DNA of 64,000 nt from Vibrio rumoiensis. Lineage in GTDB: Bacteria > Pseudomonadota > Gammaproteobacteria > Enterobacterales > Vibrionaceae. Position 1 is the stretch's first letter, and each line of letters begins with the position of its first letter. This document shows, piece by piece, positions 52,523 to 61,102 of this stretch. The stretch lies in NCBI RefSeq assembly GCF_002218045.2, contig NZ_AP018686.1, positions 248,001 through 312,000 of the forward strand, written 5' to 3'. The translations under genes and the position numbers were made by a program. The notes under the pieces were generated by a model. It was not told the DNA's origin and did not search any database. It saw only the letters and a program-made list of their open reading frames with translations.

Positions 52523-53551
52523 TTAATCTTGATAAGTAATTTCGATACGACGGTTTTGTTCACGACCTTCAGCTGTTGAGTTATCAGCAATAGGGTTTTC
52601 TTCCCCTTTACCTTCAACGTTGATGCGTGATTCATCGATACCATTTTCAGTTAAGTAATCAGCAGCTTTTTGTGCGCGTTTTTCTGAAAGTTTTTGGTTG
52701 TATTCAGCTGCCCCTGTTGAATCAGTGTAACCGATAACGGCAACATTAATTTCAGGACGTTGTTCTAAATATGTGACTACTGGATCTAAAGAGCTTTTTG
52801 CATCTGATGTTAATTCAACAGAGTTATGTTCAAAAGCACCTTTTGATAAGGTTGCTGCTGGTAATGGCTCTTCTACAACAGCTGGTTCTGGTTCTGGCTC
52901 TTGAGCGGCTACCACTGCCGCAGTTGTTGCCGCTGCAGCAACTGGTGCAGCACTATCTGAACTACCAAAATAGTAACTTAGGCCAAGAGATACGTAGTTA
53001 ACATCAGTTTTACCTGTTGTGCTACTTTCGCCTACGTTATCAAACCATTGATATTCGGTACGTACACGCCAGTTATGGCTTAGTTGATATTCGACACCAG
53101 CACCTAACATTAGTGACCAGTTTTCATCGCTATCATTATAAGCACCTGTTTTTTGATCGACATAGTTATATGAAGTACCTACTTTACCAAATAGATTCCA
53201 TGCGCTAGTAAGGTTCCAATCTAATTTTGCCCCTAATTCACCATTCTGAATCTGAGTTTTATTAACTTCGCTACCAGCAACATGCTCTTTCGAATTACCA
53301 AGGTAGTTATAACCACCTTCTAAAGAGAACCATTCGTTAAATTGATAACCACCATAGACACTACCAGCCCAGGCATCATCATCAATATCACCGTCATTCT
53401 GACCGAAATCGAAATTAGACCAACCGGTTTTAGCACCAAGGTAAAACTCTCCGGCATTTTCTGCAGCGGCATTAACCTGTGGCGACATAAGAAGAGAAAG
53501 AGAAATGATTGACGCGACAGAAGGGTAAAAAGACATTTGTTTAATATTCAT
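52523..53551 (-). CDS. ompA: OmpA-family outer membrane protein
   Basis: Outer membrane protein with an eight-strand barrel and a periplasmic peptidoglycan-binding domain. 342 residues from MNIKQMSFYPSVASIISLSLL. The signal peptide ends around VNAAAEN. The barrel region (GEFYLGAKTGWSNFDFG to DVNYVSLGLSYYFG) is followed by an Ala/Glu/Pro linker and the OmpA domain (NVAVIGYTDSTGAAEYNQKLSEKRAQKAADYLTENGI). An in-frame start at 53680 would add 43 residues with no signal character, so I used 53551. The upstream 540 bp (53552-54091) holds no gene I recognise and probably a long leader plus promoters for ompA and mak. Confidence 0.9.
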   Translation of the reverse strand: MNIKQMSFYPSVASIISLSLLMSPQVNAAAENAGEFYLGAKTGWSNFDFGQNDGDIDDDAWAGSVYGGYQFNEWFSLEGGYNYLGNSKEHVAGSEVNKTQIQNGELGAKLDWNLTSAWNLFGKVGTSYNYVDQKTGAYNDSDENWSLMLGAGVEYQLSHNWRVRTEYQWFDNVGESSTTGKTDVNYVSLGLSYYFGSSDSAAPVAAAATTAAVVAAQEPEPEPAVVEEPLPAATLSKGAFEHNSVELTSDAKSSLDPVVTYLEQRPEINVAVIGYTDSTGAAEYNQKLSEKRAQKAADYLTENGIDESRINVEGKGEENPIADNSTAEGREQNRRIEITYQD

Positions 53552-54091
53552 ATTGGCACCAACTATAAAGTTATTTTTGTCCATACAAGCGATCCACAAC
53601 TTCGATAAAGGAAATTTGGACCATAATTTTGCTAGCGAGTTATTGAAAACTATAAAGTTATCAAAAATCTGCCTACACAATACTGCTGTAAGAATAGTTT
53701 ATCAATCCATTGGTGTGAAACTTTTGTAAATTAACGGTGTCAGTGATTGGCTTGATGAATGAGGGGGCTCGGCTGCGTGATGATTCTATTATATGTTATT
53801 TTTTAAATTGTGATAAAGGTAACCAATTACTTAAATATCAAAGTCTTATTTTCTATTTTGAGCGCTGACTAATTTGATAAATAATGAACATTGATTAAAG
53901 TGATATGCTTTACAATGCTAATTTATTGGAATGTTGCTGTTTTGTATTAAAAATTAAAATTAATTATTGTGATCTAGATCTCTATTTTAGTGCCCTCTAT
54001 CGCATAAAAAATTTTTGGTTGCTATTTAGTTGTTAGTAAAAGAATGGCGTGTCTCTAGAACGAGGCCATTATGGTTCATAAGGAAAATGAA

Positions 54092-55008
54092 ATGCTGAGT
54101 TTAGGTTTGGATATTGGTGGAACAAAAATTGAAGCGGTTGTGTTATCAGAAGATGGGCAAACTATTTATCAGCAGCGCATACCGACGCCAACCAGTAGTT
54201 ACTCTGAATTCTTATCAACAGTCACCGGTTTGATTCAAAGTATCCAACAAACATTACAACAGCCTATGACCATTGGTATCGGCCTACCTGGTGCGATAAG
54301 CCCTGATAGCCAAACCATAAAAAACTGTAATTGCTTAATCTTGAATGGCCAGCATTTGGATAAAGATATTGCTGACATAGTTAAACAGCCGGTATTTATC
54401 GCAAATGATGCCGATTGTTTTACATTATCGGAAGCGCAAGATGGCGCAGGCGCTGGGCATGCCACCGTCTTTGGCGTCATTATTGGTACGGGTGTGGCGG
54501 TGGTGTTGTCGTCAATGGTCAACTACTTTCTGGGCCCAATGCGATCGCCGGAGAGTGGGGTCATAATACCTTGCCACAATATCATCGAGATAATGATGGA
54601 CTCGCACAGCAATGCTACTGCGGAAAAATTAACTGTATAGAACGCTTTATTTCAGGATCAGGTTTTTCTGAACGCTATAATCAGCAGCATGGCACAGACT
54701 ACAACTCTGCAGAAATCATGGATTTAAAACGTGCTGGCAATACGAATGCTGAGCAACATTATTTATCGTTTATTGATATGTGTGCCCGTAGTTTGGCATC
54801 GGTCATAAATGTACTTGATCCACATGTAATTGTGCTTGGTGGCGGTTTGTCGAATGTAGATGAAATTTACCAAGATATAAACGATGCAATTGGAGCTTAT
54901 GTTTTTTCAGACGTGTGTAACACTAAGATTGTGAAAGCGAAGTACGGTGATTCAAGCGGCGTGAGAGGGGCATGTTGGTTGCCTAGAATGCATCAAGCTA
55001 ATACCTAA
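54092..55008 (+). pseudogene. mak: ROK-family fructokinase Mak, one-base frameshift
   Basis: ATP-dependent sugar kinase of the ROK family, ~305 residues. It begins MLSLGLDIGGTKIEAVVLS with AAGGAAA upstream. It continues GIGLPGAISP, ANDADCFTLSEAQDGAG, VIIGTGV, the ROK zinc motif CYCGKINCIERFISG and LDPHVIVLGGGLSNVDEIYQ, ending KAKYGDSSGVRGACWL. This tracks E. coli Mak throughout. The G-run at 54496-54497 is one G short; restoring it gives GTGVGGGVVVNGQLL. NagK-type kinases are the alternative, but the C-terminal segment favours Mak. Confidence 0.88.
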
Positions 55009-55033
55009 TTAACATTCTATGCAATTGCTAAAT

Positions 55034-55090
55034 AAAATAGCCACTCACTTTTCCTGACTGAACCGGATCGTTAAAGCGAGTGGCTATTTT
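55034..55090. terminator. Bidirectional terminator between mak and amtB
   Basis: AAAATAGCCACTC (55034-55046) pairs perfectly with GAGTGGCTATTTT (55078-55090) around a 31-nt loop. T-runs lie on both sides for the convergent genes. Confidence 0.85.
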
Positions 55091-55122
55091 TTAGAATCAA
55101 CCCTAGTTGAAGTTAATCAATA

Positions 55123-56081
55123 TTAATCTTCATTGGTTGCGCTGATTTTATGGATAGATAAATCGGCACCGCTATATTCGTCTTCTTGGCTTAAACGTAA
55201 GCCTGATACTTTGTGAATCGTGTCATAGACCAGAATTGAACCTAATACAGCAATGGCAATACCTAGTAACGTACCGAGAACCTGAACGGTTAAACTCACA
55301 CCACCCATTCCGCCTAGTGCGGTTTGTCCAAAGATACCGGCAGCAATACCGCCCCATGCTCCACACACGCCATGCAGCGGCCAAACACCTAATACGTCAT
55401 CGATTTTGGTTTTGTTTTGCATGAAGGTAAATAGCCATACAAAAATTGCAGCAGCCACAACACCCGTTGCTAATGCGCCGATGGGATGCATTAAATCTGA
55501 ACCAGCACAAACCGCGACTAAGCCCGCCAGTGGACCATTATGAATAAAGCCTGGGTCATTTTTACCCATCACCATTGCTGCTAATATTCCGCCAGCCATT
55601 GCCATTAAAGAGTTAATCGCTACTAAACCACTGATACCATTAATAGTTTGTGCCGACATAACATTAAAGCCGAACCAACCAACACATAATATCCATGCGC
55701 CTAGTGCAAGAAATGGGATATTAGATGGTGCAAAGTTAGTATGTTTGCCCGCGCGGATCCGTCCGTTACGCATGCCAAGGAATATTACGGCGACTAGTGC
55801 AATCCAGCCCCCGACACCGTGGACAACTACTGAGCCTGCAAAATCGTGAAACCCTGTACCAAAGGTGGTTTCAAACCATGCTTGTAGACCAAAATTACCA
55901 TTCCATATCATGCCTTCAAATAATGGATACACTAAGCCAACGATAAAGAATGTACCGATCAACACAGGGTAGAAACGAGCTCGCTCCGCGATACCGCCAG
56001 AGACAATGGCCGGAATTGCTGCTGCAAAGGTCAATAAGAAAAAGAATTTAACCAGTTCGTAGCCATCGGCGTTTTTCAAGG
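55123..56081 (-). pseudogene. amtB: Ammonium transporter AmtB, N-terminus removed by IS3
   Basis: Ammonium channel of the Amt family. What remains is the central and C-terminal part: KNADGYELVKFFFLLTFAAAIPAIVSGGIAERARFYP, FAGSVVVHGVGGWIALVAV, LGAWILCVGWFGFN, HPIGALATGVVAAAIF and the pore-family end LHGVCGAWGGIAAG. The C-terminal cytoplasmic tail ends LSIHKISATNED. About the first 90 residues (signal peptide and first helices) are missing. The sequence changes at 56081 to an IS3 end, and no upstream glnK is present. The native promoter is gone, so any expression would come from the IS. Confidence 0.88.
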
Positions 56082-56105
56082 TAGTTGTCACTACTTGCTT
56101 AATTA

Positions 56106-57116
56106 TCAAGCAGCTTCTTTTTCTGGGTTCAGATGAACTTCTCCGATCGGCTCACAGTTCCTGATTTTCCCTGACCAGCGTTCTGGTCTTTTCTGGCGAT
56201 GTTCCATCAACACCTTTGCTCGACGTTCCAAGATTTGCTTGTCTTTTCCACTATGGCGCTCTGATGGTGTGACAAAGTTTAAGCGACTATGTTTGTGTTC
56301 GGTGTTATACCAGACAACGAATTCAGCTACCCAAGCTCGACATACGTCTAGATCAATAAAACCTTTTGATGGCCAATTCGGCACATATTTCAATGTGCGG
56401 AATAAGGATTCCACATACGGATTGTCATCGCTGACTCGTGGGCGACTGTAGGACGAGATAATGCCCAGTTCTTCCATCTTAGCTTTGAACGTCAATGATT
56501 TCATTGGAGCGCCATTATCGGAATGCAGAACCAGAGACTGATTGAAGCATTGCTCTCGCATCAAGGTTCGTTGCAGTAACTGAGCTGCCAACTCTCCGCA
56601 CTCTCGGTCATAGACGTCATACCCAACGATTTTTCGGCTATAAATATCTTCGATCATGTACAGATAATAATGCTGACCACGAACCCCTGACGGCATGTAC
56701 GTAATATCCCAAGTGAAAACCTGATTTGGCCCTGTAGCGGTGTAACTTGTTGGTCTCGATGATTTTTTCCGACTACGTTGGCGACCTCGATGGTTGAGTT
56801 GACCTTCTGCTTTCAAAACCCGATAAAAACTCGATTCTGATGCGATATATTCACCTTTATCCAGCAAGGTTGGGACGATTTGACTCGGTGGTAAACTCGC
56901 GTATTCAGGTGCGTTACTGACTTCAACGATCAACTGCCTTTCTTGCTTCGAGAGCTTGTTTACTGGCTCTGGCCGTGTCGCTATCGACCTTTGATCTTCC
57001 TGTATTTCACCGCTCTGATACCAGCGACGGTAAGTCCGTAAATCGATCTCAGCTTCATGACAGGCATTCTCTAAGCGACAGCCGTTTTGACGAGCCTCAT
57101 GGATGAGTGCAACCAA
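56106..57116 (-). CDS. IS3-family transposase OrfB (DDE integrase)
   Basis: 336 residues with an intact frame. N-terminal HTH_21-type region (ENACHEAEIDLRTYRRW), then the integrase core with catalytic acids in FTWDITYMP, LHSDNGAPM and the glutamate of NPYVESLFRTLKY. The C-terminal segment WYNTEHKHSRLNFVTPSERH follows. It is related to but clearly different from the OrfB at 506-1561. Probably translated as an OrfAB fusion. Confidence 0.9.
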   Translation of the reverse strand: MVALIHEARQNGCRLENACHEAEIDLRTYRRWYQSGEIQEDQRSIATRPEPVNKLSKQERQLIVEVSNAPEYASLPPSQIVPTLLDKGEYIASESSFYRVLKAEGQLNHRGRQRSRKKSSRPTSYTATGPNQVFTWDITYMPSGVRGQHYYLYMIEDIYSRKIVGYDVYDRECGELAAQLLQRTLMREQCFNQSLVLHSDNGAPMKSLTFKAKMEELGIISSYSRPRVSDDNPYVESLFRTLKYVPNWPSKGFIDLDVCRAWVAEFVVWYNTEHKHSRLNFVTPSERHSGKDKQILERRAKVLMEHRQKRPERWSGKIRNCEPIGEVHLNPEKEAA

Positions 57117-57139
57117 ACTTTGCCTTTCATCGGTTGAGG

Positions 57140-57640
57140 TTAATCGTCCTCGGGTTCTTCCCCGTAAAAGGCTCTGAGCTTTTTTCTCAGCACCAGAAGA
57201 GCAGTGGTTTCTGCCAGCGCTTTTTCTTTGTAACGGAGTTCTTTCTTCAACTCTTTTATTTCATGTTTGTCCGCTTTTGCCTGTTTCTTGGCTTCCGCTT
57301 CTCGTTCTTTTTGAGTCATGAAACCGTGCATACATTCGCTGCGCCACTCTTTGATCTGCTCATGGTAAAGCCCCTTTTCACGACAATACTGACTTAACTC
57401 ATGCTCTGTCATGGAAAAGGTTTCAGCAACTACAGCTAACTTAGTTTGGGCTGACCACTGCTCGGAGGAAGTATTACTATCTGGCACAACGGCTCCTGAC
57501 TGTCTTAATGCGTTACGCCAATTGTACAGGGTTGCTTCACTGATGCCTTCTTCTTTTGCTACTTCCGTCACTGAACGAGAGTATGGAGGTAATAGCTTTT
57601 TCAATATTGCTTCTTTTCTTTCCTGCGGATAACGAGACAT
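57140..57640 (-). CDS. IS3-family transposase OrfA
   Basis: 166 residues, complete. It starts MSRYPQERKEAILKKLLPP with the HTH EVAKEEGISEATLYNWRNAL. A second helical segment (MTEHELSQYCREKGLYHEQI) and a charged coiled-coil end LRKKLRAFYGEEPEDD follow. The slippery A AAA AAG is at 57179-57185 on the coding strand. Its start lies 51 bp from the inverted repeat. Confidence 0.9.
   Translation of the reverse strand: MSRYPQERKEAILKKLLPPYSRSVTEVAKEEGISEATLYNWRNALRQSGAVVPDSNTSSEQWSAQTKLAVVAETFSMTEHELSQYCREKGLYHEQIKEWRSECMHGFMTQKEREAEAKKQAKADKHEIKELKKELRYKEKALAETTALLVLRKKLRAFYGEEPEDD
57179..57185 (-). other. Slippery heptamer for programmed -1 frameshift
   Basis: A AAA AAG on the minus strand, in the same place relative to orfA/orfB as at 449-455. 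Confidence 0.72.
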
Positions 57641-57691
57641 GACTTACTCTGTTACCGCCCCTAACTGGTTAAATTTTAACAGTGACAACTA

Positions 57692-58242
57692 TCCTGCCAG
57701 AGGGGGGTACTAATAGATTATTACCCATTGAGCTAGGTATTGGTGATATTGATCAACCAACGAATACATCACCTATATTTGCGTCATTTGAAAATATTAC
57801 GATTCCAACACAAACATTAAGACCAGTGTTGGATGGTAGTCTGTTGTGGACTTTAATTTCTAACTTATCCCTTAATTATTTATCTCTGCTTTCTAAAGAT
57901 GCGTTATGTAGCATTTTTAGAGCGTATGACTTTAAAGCTTTGGTCGATAGACAAGCTGAAAAAACCAGTCAAAGACGCTTAGAGGGGATTGAGAAAATTG
58001 AGTCTAATCCTATTGATAAAATAATCCGAGGACGTTCAGTTCGAGGGCTAGAGTCGGTATTGTATCTCAATCAAGATGCCTTTTCTTCTGAAGGCGAGTT
58101 ATATCTATTTGGGACCGTATTAAGTCAATTCTTTGCACTATATGCAAGTATTAATTCTTTTCATCAGTTAACGGTAATTAATACGAAAAACAACGAGAAA
58201 TATACATGGAATTTACAGGCAGGGATGCAACCACTGATTTAG
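57692..58242 (+). pseudogene. tssF: T6SS baseplate protein TssF, C-terminal fragment
   Basis: Baseplate wedge protein of type VI secretion (VasA/ImpG). Only the last ~183 residues remain of a usual ~590. Family sequence begins right after the IS end (LPEGGTNRLLPIELGIGDID). It includes ITIPTQTLRPVLDGSLLWTLISNLSLNYLSLLS and RGLESVLYLNQDAFSSEGELYLFGTVLSQFFALYAS, the conserved C-terminal block. A GTG at 57682 inside the IS end could start an in-frame short product, but it would lack most of the wedge fold. It overlaps tssG by 37 bp. Confidence 0.88.
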
Positions 58243-59204
58243 CTAAATTAGATGTGCATCGATTGTCTGAGTCTGTGCATGATTTTAGTTTTTATCAGTT
58301 AATTGAATTACTTCATCTATATGAAGGAAATATACCTGAAGCCAGTGATTGGGAAAGAGATTGTCGTCTCTCTTTTTCGGGTAACCCTAGTTTAGGTTTT
58401 TCACCGTCCGATATTACTAAATTGACGAGATTTTCAGATGGAAAATTAGGTTTAGAAACCAATTTCATCGGGTTATCTGGAGGGGTGTCACCCTTGCCCG
58501 GATATATATTGGAGCAATTAATTAATGAAGAGCCTGGTGGTTTACGTCGCCCGTTCTTTGATTTTTTTAATAATAGGATTGCCAATTTAACTTATAGGCT
58601 CTGGCGAAAGTATCGTTATCACGTGCGTTTTAGACCTGGTGCTGAAGATGAGTTCTCATCACAAGTTTTTGCTTTGGTGGGTTTGTTTGATGTTTCTTTG
58701 AGAGGTGAAACCCCGATTAACTGGAGCAAAATGCTTTCTTATTCAGGGTTGTTAGCCAGCCGCAGTCGTTCTCCTCAAGTCGTTGAAGGGATTATTGCTC
58801 ATTGTTTTGATTTACCTAAAGTGGTTATTAAAGAGTGGAATAGACGTAATGTAAAAATAGCTCAAGAACAAAGAGCATTTTTAGGTTTCCAGAATATGAC
58901 TTTAGGGGTTGATACTGTTTTAGGTAGCTTTATTGAAGACACTAGTGGGAAATTTACGATTTGTATTCATCAGTTAACTAAAGAACGATTCTTTGAATTC
59001 TTACCCTCTGGCAGTAATTTTGAGCCATTAAGAAAACTAATCGAATTTATTATTAGAGATCAACTTGCATACGATATTGAATTAATCATGGATGAAGTGG
59101 CATTAGAAAATATGAGTAATTCACCGGATATGTCGTTGGGCTGGACATCTTTTTTGGGTGAGAAAAATAGAAATGGTAGCGTCTTAATTCAAGGAAGGCA
59201 GTAA
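58206..59204 (+). CDS. tssG: T6SS baseplate protein TssG
   Basis: Baseplate wedge protein (VasB/ImpH), partner of TssF. 332 residues, intact. It begins MEFTGRDATTDLAKLDVHRLSESVHDFSFYQLIELLHLYEG and includes NFIGLSGGVSPLPGYILEQL and FFDFFNNRIANLTYRLWRKYRYHVRF, the family's most conserved segment. The C-terminal part continues LGWTSFLGEKNRNGSVLIQGRQ. It overlaps tssF by 37 bp, and the FHA gene starts on the base after its stop. Confidence 0.92.
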   Translation: MEFTGRDATTDLAKLDVHRLSESVHDFSFYQLIELLHLYEGNIPEASDWERDCRLSFSGNPSLGFSPSDITKLTRFSDGKLGLETNFIGLSGGVSPLPGYILEQLINEEPGGLRRPFFDFFNNRIANLTYRLWRKYRYHVRFRPGAEDEFSSQVFALVGLFDVSLRGETPINWSKMLSYSGLLASRSRSPQVVEGIIAHCFDLPKVVIKEWNRRNVKIAQEQRAFLGFQNMTLGVDTVLGSFIEDTSGKFTICIHQLTKERFFEFLPSGSNFEPLRKLIEFIIRDQLAYDIELIMDEVALENMSNSPDMSLGWTSFLGEKNRNGSVLIQGRQ

Positions 59205-60626
59205 ATGAAAAAAGAAGACAATAAGTTATCTCTCATTGTATCTAATGTAAAAACCTTACAGCCAGGGTTATTAGCTTCACATGCCTTTGATGTGGATGGT
59301 GGAATCGTTGGCTCTAGTGATAATTCTAATTGGGTTTTATATGACGATGGTCATCATATCAAACCTAATCATTTTGAAATCTTTCATATTGATAATTCTT
59401 ACTGTTTAAGAGATTTATGCGGAACTACCTATATTAACGATTCGGATATGCCCCTAGGTGTGGGTAACGAAGCCCGATTGCAGCATAAAGATCGTATCCG
59501 AATCGGTACTTATTATCTTTTGGTTAAATTGACCGATGACGATGAATTAAATGACCATAGCTCATTAGAGCAATTCATCAATAAGAGTAAGAATGAATTA
59601 TTAGATGATCATTATCCTGACATAGTTAATCCGGATGATGCATTAGAAAATAAAAAACTAGATGGTGTTGATCCAATTAAAGAACTGGATGGAAATGGGC
59701 GGCTTAATGATGAAAATAATGACCCATTAGATAACGTTCTGGATGAATTTATTAATCAAGGTTCAAAAAAAGAAAAGACGGATTTTACTCCTCAAGCAGA
59801 TAGTGAATTTGAATTGACCTCATCGATGCGATTGAAAAAAATACTAGGTTTTGGCCGAAGAAAAAAAGCAGTATTAAATTCAGATGAAGATATTGATGCT
59901 AAGGACAATACTGACATTACTTTAAATACCCCCCAAATGATTGAAGGCTTTAATATGGATGATAATAACTTAGAAATACTTGAACAAGAATTGGCTCAGC
60001 AATCCCGACCAGAACCCTCTTTTGAGGGAAGTAACCACTTAATTATGGGACCTTTATTAAATGGGTTAGAAGTTCAGCTAGAAAATAGCGCTAATATTGA
60101 AAATATTCATAAATTAGGTGAAGAATTTGGAGAGAGTTTAAAGGCTTGTATTCAAGGGATTTTAGGTATTCATTCTCAAGTAGAACATGGCCGGTTTGGG
60201 GTCATTAATCGTAACTTACAGCCAATCGAAGACAATCCATTAAGACTTGGTTTGAATTATAACGAAACAATGAAAACCATGTTTGATAGCAAGAAAAGTA
60301 TGGTGCATTTATCACCACCGGCAGCGATTGAAGAAAGCCTTAAAAACATTCGAAATCATAATCAAGCGATGCAAGAGGCAACCTCAGAAGCGCTTCAACA
60401 TATTTTAATGGCATTTTCCCCTGATGTGCTATTGAAGCGATTTAATAGCTATAAAAGAAGCAGTGATGCGGAGACAACATCATCGGAATCTTGGGCGTGG
60501 GGGATGTATCAAAATTACTTTTCAGAGTTAACGTCTAATCGTCAACGCGGTTTTGATAAATTATTTTGGGAAATATTTGAACAATCATATGACCGAAAAA
60601 TTCGAGAGATGCAATTGGAGAAGTAA
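59205..60626 (+). CDS. T6SS FHA-domain protein (Fha/TagH type)
   Basis: 473-residue protein with an N-terminal forkhead-associated domain (~residues 25-100: GGIVGSSDNSNWVLYDDGHHIKPNHFEIFHIDNSYCLRDL). FHA domains bind phosphothreonine and are used in T6SS post-translational control. A long acidic Asp/Asn-rich linker (~residues 110-270) follows. The C-terminal helical T6SS-FHA domain (~residues 290-473) contains LGEEFGESLKACIQGILGIHSQVE and ESWAWGMYQNYFSELTSNRQRGFDKLFWEIF. The position matches VCA0112 in the V. cholerae cluster order. Confidence 0.9.
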   Translation: MKKEDNKLSLIVSNVKTLQPGLLASHAFDVDGGIVGSSDNSNWVLYDDGHHIKPNHFEIFHIDNSYCLRDLCGTTYINDSDMPLGVGNEARLQHKDRIRIGTYYLLVKLTDDDELNDHSSLEQFINKSKNELLDDHYPDIVNPDDALENKKLDGVDPIKELDGNGRLNDENNDPLDNVLDEFINQGSKKEKTDFTPQADSEFELTSSMRLKKILGFGRRKKAVLNSDEDIDAKDNTDITLNTPQMIEGFNMDDNNLEILEQELAQQSRPEPSFEGSNHLIMGPLLNGLEVQLENSANIENIHKLGEEFGESLKACIQGILGIHSQVEHGRFGVINRNLQPIEDNPLRLGLNYNETMKTMFDSKKSMVHLSPPAAIEESLKNIRNHNQAMQEATSEALQHILMAFSPDVLLKRFNSYKRSSDAETTSSESWAWGMYQNYFSELTSNRQRGFDKLFWEIFEQSYDRKIREMQLEK

Positions 60627-60628
60627 AC

Positions 60629-61099
60629 ATGAAGTTTATTATTTCCATATTAGTGGCATTTTTTTTGTTAGCTGGTTGTAGTTCGGATCCTAAACCTGAG
60701 CCTAAACCGACCAAAATAACAATTAGTATGTTTGCTGACCATGGTGTAAATCCCAATGTTGAAGGTATGGCATCCCCAATTGAAATACAGCTATTTGAAT
60801 TGGTCGATGATTCTATGTTGCTCTCGACGGATTATCATCAGATTAGAGATGATTTTAAAAAAGCGCTAAAAAGTAATTTTGTTAAAATTTATGACTACGC
60901 TTTAACTCCAGGTCAGTTTAAATTTATAAGTGCTTTTGAAATTGATGAAGATATTAATTATATCGCTGTAGTCGCGCATTTTTCTGATCCTGATAATAGT
61001 GAATGGAAAAAGTCAGTAAAAATAATTAATAAAGATCACTTATATCATTTATTGGTTTATTTCCGTGATTATGAAGTAATTTTAGAAAAGGTAGAGTAA
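60629..61099 (+). CDS. tssJ: T6SS outer membrane lipoprotein TssJ
   Basis: Outer-membrane lipoprotein of the membrane complex (VasD), which binds TssM in the periplasm. 156 residues. The signal peptide MKFIISILVAFFLLAGC ends at a clear lipobox. The mature part has the TssJ beta-sandwich features VNPNVEGMASPIEIQLFEL, LTPGQFKFI and a C-terminal DHLYHLLVYFRDYEVILEKVE. It starts 2 bp after fha ends. Confidence 0.9.
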   Translation: MKFIISILVAFFLLAGCSSDPKPEPKPTKITISMFADHGVNPNVEGMASPIEIQLFELVDDSMLLSTDYHQIRDDFKKALKSNFVKIYDYALTPGQFKFISAFEIDEDINYIAVVAHFSDPDNSEWKKSVKIINKDHLYHLLVYFRDYEVILEKVE

Positions 61100-61102
61100 T
61101 AA

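Larger units (their letters stand above)
56082..57691 (-). mobile_element. IS3-family element, complete, between amtB and tssF fragments
   Basis: 1610 bp. Terminal inverted repeats: TAGTTGTCACTA at 56082 and TAGTTGTCACTG as the reverse complement of the other end at 57691. orfA and orfB are both intact on the minus strand. The bases outside the element are CAAGG on the amtB side and TCCTG on the tssF side, with no direct repeat of 3-5 bp. Both flanking genes are cut inside their 5' parts, so the element sits at a rearrangement junction rather than at a simple insertion. Confidence 0.88.
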
